A stretch of 35,725 bases of DNA from an uncultured Pelagibacteraceae bacterium. Lineage in GTDB: Bacteria > Pseudomonadota > Alphaproteobacteria > Pelagibacterales > Pelagibacteraceae. Each line of letters begins with the position of its first letter. The stretch's first letter is position 1. The stretch spans positions 1-35,725 of the forward strand of contig CACJJV010000012.1 in NCBI GenBank assembly GCA_902593845.1, written 5' to 3'. The notes beneath the pieces are model-generated. The model did not search any database. It was not told the origin of the DNA and saw only the letters and a list, made by a program, of their open reading frames with translations. Below are positions 19,318-27,338 of the stretch, piece by piece. The position numbers and the translations under genes are program-made.

Positions 19318-20537
19318 TAAGAATGTTTTTTATTATCATCATTAACTACTTTTTCAAGTCTTCCAAGAAAATCTGGTATAGCACTTTTTACTCTACTCCA
19401 TGTAGGTATAAAAGGAGTATCCATTGGATTTTGAATAAATGCTTCTCCAGCTTTCATTATATTTATTGCAAATAACTCAACAGCTTTTTCTTCCGTGTGT
19501 GAGTCTAATTCTAGACCATTCATTGCTGCATCACTTCTATAAATATCAATTAGATCTAAGGCAGATCTATAATATGTCGCTTTCAATGATCTAAATTTTT
19601 CTCTACTAAAGGTATTACCTTGAGTAGCTAATTTTTTAATGAATGTTTTAATTATATCTATAGACATTCTGGATAGTCCCTTAGTTTCGTCATCTAAAGA
19701 TAAAACTTGATGTTTATGATCGTAGGTATCAGCTAAGTCAACCTGGCAAATATTTTGTGGCGAGAAACTTCTTTGCATTTCAGATAAAATTCCTACTTCA
19801 ATTCCCCAATCAGACGATATCCTTAACTCTGGTAAAACATTTCGTCTAAATGAAAACTCTCCAGCCAAAGGGTACTTAAAAGATTTCATAAAGTTTAAGT
19901 AATCACTTTTACCAATCGTTTTTTCTAAAGCTGTTAACAATGGAAAAACAAGTAATCTTGCAACTCTACCATTCATTTTGTTATTGGCCACCCTTGGATA
20001 ATATCCCTTACAAAACTCAAAATTAAAAAGAGGATTTACAACTGGATAAAAAAGTTTTGCAAGCATTCTTCTATCATAAGTTTTGATATCACAATCATGC
20101 AAAGCAACTGAACGAGCACTATCTCTTGCAATACACATACCTATGCAATACCAAACATTTCGTCCTTTTCCCAACTCACTAGGAGCCAGATTATTTTTTT
20201 TTAATTCTTGATCGAGTTTTTTTAATGCTGGACCATCATTCCAAAGGATAGAAAAGGGGGTTTTTAATTTTTTAAAAAATTTCCAAGCTTTTTTTGCTTG
20301 AGCTTCATTTGCTTTATCTAATCCAATAATTATGTGATCTAAATATTTAGTTTTACTTATTTCATCAACAATTTTTGGTAAAGCTTCTCCCTCCAATTCA
20401 GAATAAAGACATGGTAAAATTAATTCCATTTTTCTTTGTTCGGAAAACTTTGACAATTCACTTTCTATGACAGATGTAGACTTAGTCCCAAAGTCATGCA
20501 AAGTTGAGATTATTCCATTTTGTGAAAAGTCACCCAT
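19317..20537 (-). CDS. gpgS: Glucosyl-3-phosphoglycerate synthase (GT81)
   Basis: A 406-residue GT-A fold glycosyltransferase of the GpgS type, transferring glucose from an NDP-glucose to 3-phosphoglycerate. Visible are a sugar-nucleotide-binding N-terminal region with LPCLYSELEG, the acceptor-site stretch GKGRNVWYCIGMCIA, and the metal-binding DCD (D148/D150 in ALHDCDIKTYD), followed by GEFSFRRNVL and SDWGIEVGILSEM. The next gene upstream encodes the matching phosphatase, 14 nt away, and the next downstream the phosphorylase. The mannosyl analogue (MPG synthase) is a less likely alternative because of the sequence type. Confidence 0.86.
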   Translation of the reverse strand: MGDFSQNGIISTLHDFGTKSTSVIESELSKFSEQRKMELILPCLYSELEGEALPKIVDEISKTKYLDHIIIGLDKANEAQAKKAWKFFKKLKTPFSILWNDGPALKKLDQELKKNNLAPSELGKGRNVWYCIGMCIARDSARSVALHDCDIKTYDRRMLAKLFYPVVNPLFNFEFCKGYYPRVANNKMNGRVARLLVFPLLTALEKTIGKSDYLNFMKSFKYPLAGEFSFRRNVLPELRISSDWGIEVGILSEMQRSFSPQNICQVDLADTYDHKHQVLSLDDETKGLSRMSIDIIKTFIKKLATQGNTFSREKFRSLKATYYRSALDLIDIYRSDAAMNGLELDSHTEEKAVELFAINIMKAGEAFIQNPMDTPFIPTWSRVKSAIPDFLGRLEKVVNDDNKKHS

Positions 20538-20551
20538 GGCGGTCTTTTATC

Positions 20552-21352
20552 TTAATAACCCAATTTAAGTAGTGCCGTTTTGATCACATCAGCCCAGCCT
20601 TCAGGTGATGGCTTGTTTGAAAATATAAGATTATCAATGTTTATTTGATCTTGAATAAATTGATCATTGAATACCAAACAAGGGATGTCACAACTTTTTA
20701 ACATATCAAGGTCATTGTAATTGTCGCCAACTGCAATCGTCTTAATTTTATCCTCAGTTTTTTTTAAAATTTTTATAACTCTATTCATGGATTTAACTTT
20801 ATTAATATTATCACAAAGGTTTAAAACACGACCACCTTCTTGAAGCGTTAATGAATTAGAATTTAAAACTTTTAATAATTTATTTTTCTCATTTTTGTCT
20901 CCTTTAAATAAAAAAGGTAAAGTATACTTTCTATTTAAAGCATCTTTGAGTTTTACATTTTTTTGTCCCAAGATATTCTCTTGTTCTTTTTTATTCATTT
21001 TTGAAATTTGAAAACATTTTTCTTTTAATTCTTCAGGAACTTTTCTTTCAAAAATCCTAAATAGCTCTTCTTTATCTCTGCTGAGAATAAGTTTATCTGG
21101 AAAATTAGGGGTAATTAAATTTAATCCGTGAATAGATGATCCATTTTCTGAAATATAAGGAAGATTTATTCCAAGCTCTTCATTGAATTTTTCAATCTCT
21201 CTCTCTGTTTTGCTTGAATTTGGAATAATAATTACACCTTTATTTACAAGACTTTTAATATAATCTTTGATGCTATCAAATTCAAAAGTATCTCTATGCA
21301 AAAGAGATCCGTCTAAATCAGTAAAAATTACAATTGTGGGTTTTTTTTTCAT
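20552..21352 (-). CDS. gpgP: HAD phosphatase, MpgP/GpgP type (glucosyl-3-phosphoglycerate phosphatase)
   Basis: A 266-residue HAD superfamily (Cof/MPGP subtype) phosphatase. Motif I is FTDLDGSLL with D12 and D14; motif II is the Ser in IPNSSKT; motif IV is AVGDNYNDLDML. The cap region with YISENGSSIHG matches mannosyl-3-phosphoglycerate phosphatases, many of which also act on the glucosyl compound. Adjacent gpgS indicates that it dephosphorylates glucosyl-3-phosphoglycerate to glucosylglycerate. First gene of the gpgP-gpgS-phosphorylase unit. Confidence 0.85.
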   Translation of the reverse strand: MKKKPTIVIFTDLDGSLLHRDTFEFDSIKDYIKSLVNKGVIIIPNSSKTEREIEKFNEELGINLPYISENGSSIHGLNLITPNFPDKLILSRDKEELFRIFERKVPEELKEKCFQISKMNKKEQENILGQKNVKLKDALNRKYTLPFLFKGDKNEKNKLLKVLNSNSLTLQEGGRVLNLCDNINKVKSMNRVIKILKKTEDKIKTIAVGDNYNDLDMLKSCDIPCLVFNDQFIQDQINIDNLIFSNKPSPEGWADVIKTALLKLGY

Positions 21353-21386
21353 TAATTAAAAAAAATATTAATAAAAAAAAAAGAGT

Positions 21387-22148
21387 TTATTTTTTTAATA
21401 AAATACATTGACCAAAATAATTCTGGATAAAGACAAAATTTTCCTTTTCTTTTTTTATGAGTCTGTTCACAAAATTTGTTACTTTTTCTACGCCGTGAAC
21501 ACCATAATCATCAAAAATAATTATTCCATTTCTTACGATTTTATTCTTGACGTAATAAAAAGTTCTTTTTGTAGATACATAGGTGTTAACATCAATATGA
21601 CAAAGTTTAATTTTTCTAATCCTTAAGTTATTGACCTCATTAGGAAAATATTTCTTATAAACAAAAGTATTTTTTAATTTATATCCTCTAATTGTTTTTT
21701 TTAATTCATCTAGTCCTTCGAATTTAAAAATATTATTTTTGTGAAGATTTTCTTTATCCAAAAAGCCTTCGAATGTATCAAAAAGCATAACCCTTCCATT
21801 GGTATTCATAAAAGATAATAAAATTCCAACACCTCCTTTCATACAACCAATATCTAAAATATCACCTTTAAGTTTTTTGATTTGTTTGCTAAGAAAATAA
21901 AATGTGTACAATCTAGGATAATCTAATAGGGTTAAATTATTTACTCTATTGAAAATTGACATAAATTTATGATCAATTTTCCATGGTGCATAGGTGGCCC
22001 TTGATATAAGTATTTCATTAGATGAGCTTTTTGCTTTGGGAAAGAAAATTTTAAAAATAATAAATAAAACACTAGCAAATTTTTTAGATAAGAATTTCGC
22101 TAATTTGATTTTCGTGTTTCCATGAACATGTTTTATATCTTTTGTCAT
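21387..22148 (-). CDS. TylF/MycF-like SAM-dependent O-methyltransferase
   Basis: A 253-residue protein resembling macrocin O-methyltransferase (TylF) family sugar methyltransferases. The SAM-binding block is LKGDILDIGCMKGGVG near residue 93, followed by VMLFDTFEGF, the metal-related acidic stretch KLCHIDVNTYVSTKRTF and IIFDDYGVHG. The N-terminal 60 residues are basic/hydrophobic. In a glycan cluster it likely methylates a sugar hydroxyl of a lipopolysaccharide or capsule unit, inferred only from family and context. Poly-A/T runs and AAA-rich codon use are stronger than in the genes to its left, in keeping with a variable glycan region. Confidence 0.72.
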   Translation of the reverse strand: MTKDIKHVHGNTKIKLAKFLSKKFASVLFIIFKIFFPKAKSSSNEILISRATYAPWKIDHKFMSIFNRVNNLTLLDYPRLYTFYFLSKQIKKLKGDILDIGCMKGGVGILLSFMNTNGRVMLFDTFEGFLDKENLHKNNIFKFEGLDELKKTIRGYKLKNTFVYKKYFPNEVNNLRIRKIKLCHIDVNTYVSTKRTFYYVKNKIVRNGIIIFDDYGVHGVEKVTNFVNRLIKKEKENFVFIQNYFGQCILLKK

Positions 22149-22159
22149 AATTTTTAATT

Positions 22160-22759
22160 TTAAATAACTTTATAAATTTTTAATGATCTTTCTTTACCAG
22201 CAATTAATGAATAAACAATTTTAAACTGCTTAGGTACTAAAATTTGTTTAAAATTAACCGTAATTACAAATTTTTTTTTCTGTTTTAGTTTTGATATTTT
22301 ATCAAAAAATTTTTTTTTGTGATTATTTTTTTTAAATGGATCCACTAGAATAAAACATTCAAATTTAGTTTTATCAAAATCAAATTCGAACGCATCTCCG
22401 TTATATATTTTTATTTTCTTGTTTGATAATTTTAATGATTTTTTATAGGTATTTTTATCAAATTCTATTCCATGGCATTTAATTTTATTTTGGTGATATA
22501 TGTAATTTATAACTCTTCCTAATCCTGAACCTATGTCAATTATTGATTTTATTTTTTCTTTTTTTATAAATTTTGAAATTTTGAATAAAAAGTAATAAAT
22601 ACATGGAACTGTATCAGTTCGATGTTTATTATTATGGATAACTATGTTGTCAAAAAAATCTTTAAATTTAATTGAAAAAAATAATTCAAATAAAAAAACT
22701 TTAAAGAAAATATTTTTATAAGATTTGATAAAGTTTAAAAAATAATTAGTTTTTTTCAT
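22160..22759 (-). CDS. Class I SAM-dependent methyltransferase-like protein
   Basis: A 199-residue protein with a Rossmann methyltransferase core: motif I SIIDIGSGLGRVINY near residue 71, motif II CHGIEFDKNTY, then KIYNGDAFEFDF and CFILVDPFKKN (motif IV, DPF). The first 60 residues are hydrophobic/basic with FFKVFLFELFFSIKFKDFF and may contact membrane. Substrate unknown. It is followed 11 nt later by the TylF-like gene and diverges from the C-methyltransferase gene, so it probably belongs to glycan decoration. Confidence 0.6.
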   Translation of the reverse strand: MKKTNYFLNFIKSYKNIFFKVFLFELFFSIKFKDFFDNIVIHNNKHRTDTVPCIYYFLFKISKFIKKEKIKSIIDIGSGLGRVINYIYHQNKIKCHGIEFDKNTYKKSLKLSNKKIKIYNGDAFEFDFDKTKFECFILVDPFKKNNHKKKFFDKISKLKQKKKFVITVNFKQILVPKQFKIVYSLIAGKERSLKIYKVI

Positions 22760-22835
22760 ATAATTTAAATTTAAATTAGAGTATTAAACAAAAATGTGTA
22801 TTTTGTCAGAAAAATTTTATATATGATTAGAGATC

Positions 22836-24047
22836 ATGAAAATCCCAAAAACTTTTAAAATTAAAAAATGCAGGCTGTGCAAAAATAAAAAGTTAAAGCA
22901 AATTTATAATTTTGGAAATCATTATGTAAGTAATTTTGTAAATAAATCCTCAATTAAAAAAGGAATTAAAGCACCATTAAACTTAGTATATTGCAAAAAT
23001 TGTGAATTGCTTCAACTCGAACATTCTGCCCCACAAGAGATAATGTATAAAAAGTTTTACTGGTATAAGTCAGGGATCACTAAAACCATGAGAGATGGAT
23101 TGAAAGAACTTTATTATGATATTAAAAAAAATTGTAAAATTAAATCTGGTGATGTTATCTTAGACATTGGTGCTAATGATGGTACTTTTTTAAAATATTT
23201 TAAAAAAGACAAAATTATTACAATTGGTTGTGAACCAGCAAATAACTTGAAAAAGGAGCTGAAAAAGAATTGTCATTTCATGATTAATGATTTTTGGCAT
23301 TCAAAGCATCTAAAAAAAATCCCGCTCAAATATCAAAAATTAAAAGTAGTTTCAGCTATTGGTATGTTTTATGATTTAGAAGATCCATCTCAATTTATTA
23401 AACATGCTGCTGATGCTTTGGATGATGATGGCATATTTGTTGCTCAATTAATGTGTTCTCACTCAATGTTTAAAACAAATGATCTAGGTAATATTTGTCA
23501 TGAACATTTAGAATATTATTCTTATAAATCTCTTAAATATTTATTTGAAAAAAATGGTCTGAAAATATTTAAAATGTCTGAGAATAAAATTAATGGTGGT
23601 TCGTATAGAATATATTGTAAGAAAAATATTAAAAGATCTATTAAATATAAAGAAAAAACAAACTATAGTGAAATAATAAAATTTGTTAATAGAGTTAAAC
23701 AAAACAAACAAAAAACGTTAAAATTCATTAAACAAAATATACAACTAGGAAAAAAAATATTTCTTTATGGTGCCTCAACAAAAGGTAATACACTTTTACA
23801 GTATTATGGATTGACCAATAAGGAAATACCTTATGCTGCGGAAAGAACTAAAACAAAGTGGGGTAAATATACAATCGGATCAGGTGTTAAAATAATATCT
23901 GAAGAAAAGGCCAGAGAACTAAATCCTGACTATTTCTTTGTAATGCCATATGGATTTATTAATGAGTTTATCAAAAGAGAAAAAAAATGGCTTAAATCTG
24001 GTGGTAAATTTATATTACCTTATCCGAATTTTAAAGTTTTGAGGTAG
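22836..24047 (+). CDS. C-methyltransferase-like protein with N-terminal zinc site
   Basis: A 403-residue protein of the NDP-hexose C-methyltransferase type. It has the N-terminal zinc-binding module with C12/C15 (KCRLCKN) and C53/C56 (VYCKNCELLQ), the central SAM-binding domain with VILDIGANDGTFLKYF near residue 109, and the C-terminal Rossmann-like domain with LYGASTKGNTLLQYYG. Such enzymes methylate a carbon of 4-keto-deoxysugar nucleotides (TylC3-like), though members in glycan clusters may serve other sugars. First gene of the plus-strand glycan unit. A TATGAT 8 nt upstream of the ATG could be a -10 for a leaderless message. Confidence 0.75.
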   Translation: MKIPKTFKIKKCRLCKNKKLKQIYNFGNHYVSNFVNKSSIKKGIKAPLNLVYCKNCELLQLEHSAPQEIMYKKFYWYKSGITKTMRDGLKELYYDIKKNCKIKSGDVILDIGANDGTFLKYFKKDKIITIGCEPANNLKKELKKNCHFMINDFWHSKHLKKIPLKYQKLKVVSAIGMFYDLEDPSQFIKHAADALDDDGIFVAQLMCSHSMFKTNDLGNICHEHLEYYSYKSLKYLFEKNGLKIFKMSENKINGGSYRIYCKKNIKRSIKYKEKTNYSEIIKFVNRVKQNKQKTLKFIKQNIQLGKKIFLYGASTKGNTLLQYYGLTNKEIPYAAERTKTKWGKYTIGSGVKIISEEKARELNPDYFFVMPYGFINEFIKREKKWLKSGGKFILPYPNFKVLR

Positions 24048-24056
24048 AATTATAAA

Positions 24057-25043
24057 ATGAATAAAAAAAAAGCATTAGTATTGGGAGCAACAGGTCAAGA
24101 TGGATCTTATATGATCGATTTGTTGTTGAAAAAAAATTATGAAGTACATGGTTTATATAGAAAATCCTCTGTAGGAAATACTAACAATATTGATCACTTA
24201 ATTTATGATAATAAAGTTTTTAATAAACGATTTTTTCTTCATAAAGGTGATTTGTTAGACACTGTATCATTAAACAATATAATAAATTCAATTAATCCAA
24301 ATGAAATTTATAATTTTGCAGACCAAGATCATGTAGGCTGGAGTTATGAAATACCGTCATATTCTTTTAGAACAACAGCATTATCAGTAATAGAAATATT
24401 CGAAATTCTTAGAAAGAATAAAAAAAAAATTAAATACTTTCAGCCAATATCATCAAACATTTTTGGAGAAACAAGCAGTTTTAAACAAAATGAAAAAACA
24501 GCACCTGAACCCAATAGTATATACGCTTTAGCAAAAACCACTGCTTTATATGCATCAAAAATGTATTCCAAGGTTTACAATTTACATATCTGTGGAGCAA
24601 TTTTTTTTAATCATGAATCTCCAAAGAGACATTCTGATTATGTGTCAAAAAAAATAGTTCAAAATGTATGTGAAATATTACATGGAAAAAGAAAGTATAT
24701 TTATCTTGGTAACATAAAATCCAAAATTGATTGGGGATATGCCAAGGAATATGTTGAGTATTCTTGGAAGATCATGCAAAAGAAAAAACCAGATTTTTAT
24801 GTAATAGGAACAGGGAGAAATAATTCAGTAGAGTATTTTGTTAAAAAATGCTTTGAGTATGTTGGATTAAATTACAAAAATCATATTAAAATTGACAAAA
24901 ATCTCTTTAGACCCTCAAAAACAAGAAATCTTTTAGCTGAAACAACTAAAGCAAAGAAAGATTTAAATTTCAAAATAAAAACAAATTTAAATGATCTTAT
25001 AAAAATAATGATGGATGATGAATTAAAAAAATACAATGGATAA
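24057..25043 (+). CDS. GDP-mannose 4,6-dehydratase-like protein with altered active site
   Basis: A 328-residue extended short-chain dehydrogenase closest to GDP-mannose 4,6-dehydratase (Gmd). NAD(P) binding is by GATGQDGSYM, and GMD-type blocks are IYNFADQDHVGWSYE, FFNHESPKRHSDYVSKKI and KIDWGYAKEYVEYSW. Y156 and K160 of the YxxxK pair are present and S132 matches the usual Thr/Ser. The catalytic Glu expected at 134 (as in the family TSELYG motif) is Asn here (ISSNIFG). It may thus be a dehydratase with changed chemistry, or an epimerase/reductase on a GDP-sugar. Overlaps the GT2 gene by 8 nt. Confidence 0.75.
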   Translation: MNKKKALVLGATGQDGSYMIDLLLKKNYEVHGLYRKSSVGNTNNIDHLIYDNKVFNKRFFLHKGDLLDTVSLNNIINSINPNEIYNFADQDHVGWSYEIPSYSFRTTALSVIEIFEILRKNKKKIKYFQPISSNIFGETSSFKQNEKTAPEPNSIYALAKTTALYASKMYSKVYNLHICGAIFFNHESPKRHSDYVSKKIVQNVCEILHGKRKYIYLGNIKSKIDWGYAKEYVEYSWKIMQKKKPDFYVIGTGRNNSVEYFVKKCFEYVGLNYKNHIKIDKNLFRPSKTRNLLAETTKAKKDLNFKIKTNLNDLIKIMMDDELKKYNG

Positions 25044-25731
25044 AAAAATTTCAATTATTTTATCCACGTATAATGAAGCTGCAATAATTAAAGAATCGAT
25101 TGATAAAATATTTGCCACTATAGAAAATGTTGAAGTGGTAGTTGTAGATGATAATTCAACCGACGGAACCTTAAATATTATTAATTCAATTGAAAATAAA
25201 AATTTAAAAGTTTATTCACGCAAATCTAGAGGTTTGGCCTCAGCGTTTTTACTTGGAATGATTAATACAGACGGCGATTATGTCGGATGGACTGACTCGA
25301 ATATGCCACAACTTACTCATCATTTTAAAGATATGATAAAAAAATTGGACAGTTATGATCTTGTTTTGCTTTCAAGATATATTGCTGGAGGAGGTGATCA
25401 AAGATCTAAAATGAGAATCTTATCAAGTAAAATTATAAATTTTATTTGTAGATTTTTTTTGGGAAATGAAATTAAAGACTACACGAGTAGTATATTTTTA
25501 ATGCATAGAAATGTTTTAATTCATGGTGTACCGATTGCTTACGGACATGGAGAATTCTTTATTGAATTTTTATATAAAATTAAAAAAAATGGAATGAAAA
25601 TACACGAAATACCTTATGTTCAGCCTCCTGATGTTGAGGGAAGTAAGACAGCTTCTAGTATTATTCGTTTTTTTATTTTAGGATTAAGTTATTTGATAAG
25701 AATATTACAAATAAGATTTAGAAAAAACTAA
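25036..25731 (+). CDS. Family 2 glycosyltransferase, polyprenol-phosphate sugar transferase-like
   Basis: A 231-residue GT-A enzyme resembling dolichol/polyprenol-phosphate mannosyltransferases (DPM1-like). N-terminal IILSTYNEAAIIKESI and VVVVDDNSTDGTL are typical, as are SRYIAGGG and KNGMKIHEIPYV. Where the metal-binding DAD motif is expected the sequence reads WTDSNMPQ (D87), so only one acidic residue is retained. No transmembrane helices beyond a possible C-terminal hydrophobic segment (FFILGLSYLI). Likely makes a lipid-linked sugar donor for the GT87-like protein encoded at 28583-27339, an inference from context. Confidence 0.75.
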   Translation: MDKKISIILSTYNEAAIIKESIDKIFATIENVEVVVVDDNSTDGTLNIINSIENKNLKVYSRKSRGLASAFLLGMINTDGDYVGWTDSNMPQLTHHFKDMIKKLDSYDLVLLSRYIAGGGDQRSKMRILSSKIINFICRFFLGNEIKDYTSSIFLMHRNVLIHGVPIAYGHGEFFIEFLYKIKKNGMKIHEIPYVQPPDVEGSKTASSIIRFFILGLSYLIRILQIRFRKN

Positions 25732-25732
25732 G

Positions 25733-26182
25733 ATGATTGAAAAAGTTTATAACCAAAAAAAATTATATGCATTAATAGTAAGAAGTCCTTACAGAAAAAA
25801 AAAGGGAATTAGTTTTTTTACAGATGCAAAAGCATCTCAGCAAGTTGGTTTTATGAAACATAAAAAAAACCATATAATTCTACCACACAAACATAACAAA
25901 CGAAAAAAAAATACTATTGCAAAAATAGATACTACAACAGAAGTATTGATTATTCTTAAAGGAATTCTGAGAGTAGATTTTTATAATCAAAAAGAAAAAT
26001 ATCTATTTAGTAAAAAACTCTATACAAACGATTTGATTATGCTTTCAAGTGGAGGTCATGGATTTAAGGTATTAAAAGATGTGGAAATGATTGAAGTTAA
26101 ACAGGGGCCATATAGTATTTCGAATGATAAAGTTAAATTTGATAAGACTGATGAAAATAAAATTAAATTCAAAAAAAAATAA
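25733..26182 (+). CDS. Cupin-fold protein of a sugar-modification cluster
   Basis: A 149-residue predicted cupin. The first conserved block includes ILPHKHNKRKKN with paired His, and then VLIILKGILRVDFYNQ and LTND/LIMLSSGGHGFKV, a pattern common in RmlC-like or WxcM-like sugar epimerase/isomerase cupins and in stand-alone cupins of O-antigen clusters. Enzymatic role not recognisable. The gene lies 1 nt after the GT2 stop and its 3' end overlaps the aminotransferase start. Confidence 0.55.
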   Translation: MIEKVYNQKKLYALIVRSPYRKKKGISFFTDAKASQQVGFMKHKKNHIILPHKHNKRKKNTIAKIDTTTEVLIILKGILRVDFYNQKEKYLFSKKLYTNDLIMLSSGGHGFKVLKDVEMIEVKQGPYSISNDKVKFDKTDENKIKFKKK

Positions 26183-27287
26183 ATTTATTCCTGTAAGTAT
26201 TCCACATATTTCAAAAACAGACATTAGATCAGTTGAAAATGTTTTGAAAAAAGGTTGGATTTCCTCTGACGGTCCTGAGGTTGAAATTTTTGAAAAAAAT
26301 TTTTCTAAAAAAATTAAAATGAATTACTCTATAGCTGTTTCAAATGGGACCGCAGCTTTAGAAATTGCTTTAAAAGCAATAGGTATTAAAAAAGATGATG
26401 AAGTGCTTATTCCTAATTTCACAATAATCTCTAATGCATTAGCGGTAATTAAATTAAATGCAAAACCTATACCTATTGATTGTGATTTAAATACTTGGAA
26501 TATCAAAGTTGAAGACATTGAAAAAAAAATAAGCAATAAAACTAAAGCCATAATTGTTACTCATATTTACTCATTTTCAAATGATATGGATAGAATTTTA
26601 AAGATCTGTAAGAAAAAAAAAATCATCGTAATTGAAGATGCAGCAGAAGTTATTGGGTTGAAATACAAAAATAAAATGTGTGGATCTTTTGGTTATGTGA
26701 GTACATTTAGTTTTTATGCGAACAAACAAATTACATCAGGAGAAGGAGGAATGATTTCTACAAATGATTTAAGAATCTATAAAAAATGTAAATCACTTAG
26801 AAATTTATGTTTTGGTAATAAACAAAGATTTAATCATGATGATATTGGATGGAATTATAGAATTACCAATATCCAAGCTGCACTTGGAATTAGTCAATTA
26901 AAAAGACTAGACAAAACAGTTAAAGAAAAAATGAAGATTGGTAAATATTATTATAACAATATAACAAATAAAGATATTTATATTCAGCCTCCTGAAATCT
27001 CATATTCTAAAAATATTTATTGGGTAATTGGTGTTTTGATAAAAAATAAAAAGATAACTGCATCAAAAGTGATTAAAAAATTAAATAAAAAGAATATTGG
27101 AGCACGACCCTTTTTTTGGCCAATGCATAAACAAAAAATATTTAAAAAAATGAAAATTTTTAAAACTAGACATAAGTATCCAAATTCAGAGTATTTATCT
27201 AAATATGGTTTTTACATACCCTCATACCTTGGTATAAGCAAAAAAACTATGTCTTATATTTCAAAAACACTTAATCATTTAGTTTAA
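26151..27287 (+). CDS. DegT/DnrJ/EryC1 family aminotransferase (perosamine synthase-like)
   Basis: A 378-residue PLP-dependent sugar aminotransferase. The PLP lysine is about K192 in the segment YANKQITSGEGGM, the PLP-nitrogen Asp is about D163 in IEDAAEVIG, and AVSNGTAALEIAL and GWNYRITNIQAALG are characteristic. The likely reaction is transamination of a 4-keto-6-deoxyhexose nucleotide; with the GMD-like gene nearby, GDP-perosamine or a relative is the natural guess, and stays a guess because of the altered GMD. The ATG at 26151, overlapping the cupin gene by 32 nt, is chosen because it precedes the conserved FIPVSIPHIS; upstream codons in frame code for no homologous sequence. Confidence 0.82.
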   Translation: MKIKLNSKKNKFIPVSIPHISKTDIRSVENVLKKGWISSDGPEVEIFEKNFSKKIKMNYSIAVSNGTAALEIALKAIGIKKDDEVLIPNFTIISNALAVIKLNAKPIPIDCDLNTWNIKVEDIEKKISNKTKAIIVTHIYSFSNDMDRILKICKKKKIIVIEDAAEVIGLKYKNKMCGSFGYVSTFSFYANKQITSGEGGMISTNDLRIYKKCKSLRNLCFGNKQRFNHDDIGWNYRITNIQAALGISQLKRLDKTVKEKMKIGKYYYNNITNKDIYIQPPEISYSKNIYWVIGVLIKNKKITASKVIKKLNKKNIGARPFFWPMHKQKIFKKMKIFKTRHKYPNSEYLSKYGFYIPSYLGISKKTMSYISKTLNHLV

Positions 27288-27302
27288 TTGATTAAAATAG
27301 GA

Positions 27303-27333
27303 AAATTATTTATTTAATTATAAAAAATAATTT
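27303..27333. terminator. Possible bidirectional AT-only terminator
   Basis: AAATTATTT (27304-27312 approximately) and AAATAATTT (about 27325-27333) form a 9-bp AT-only stem between the convergent aminotransferase and GT87-like genes, followed on both strands by T-rich sequence. Stem stability is low, so this is only a suggestion. Confidence 0.3.
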
Positions 27334-27338
27334 CAATA

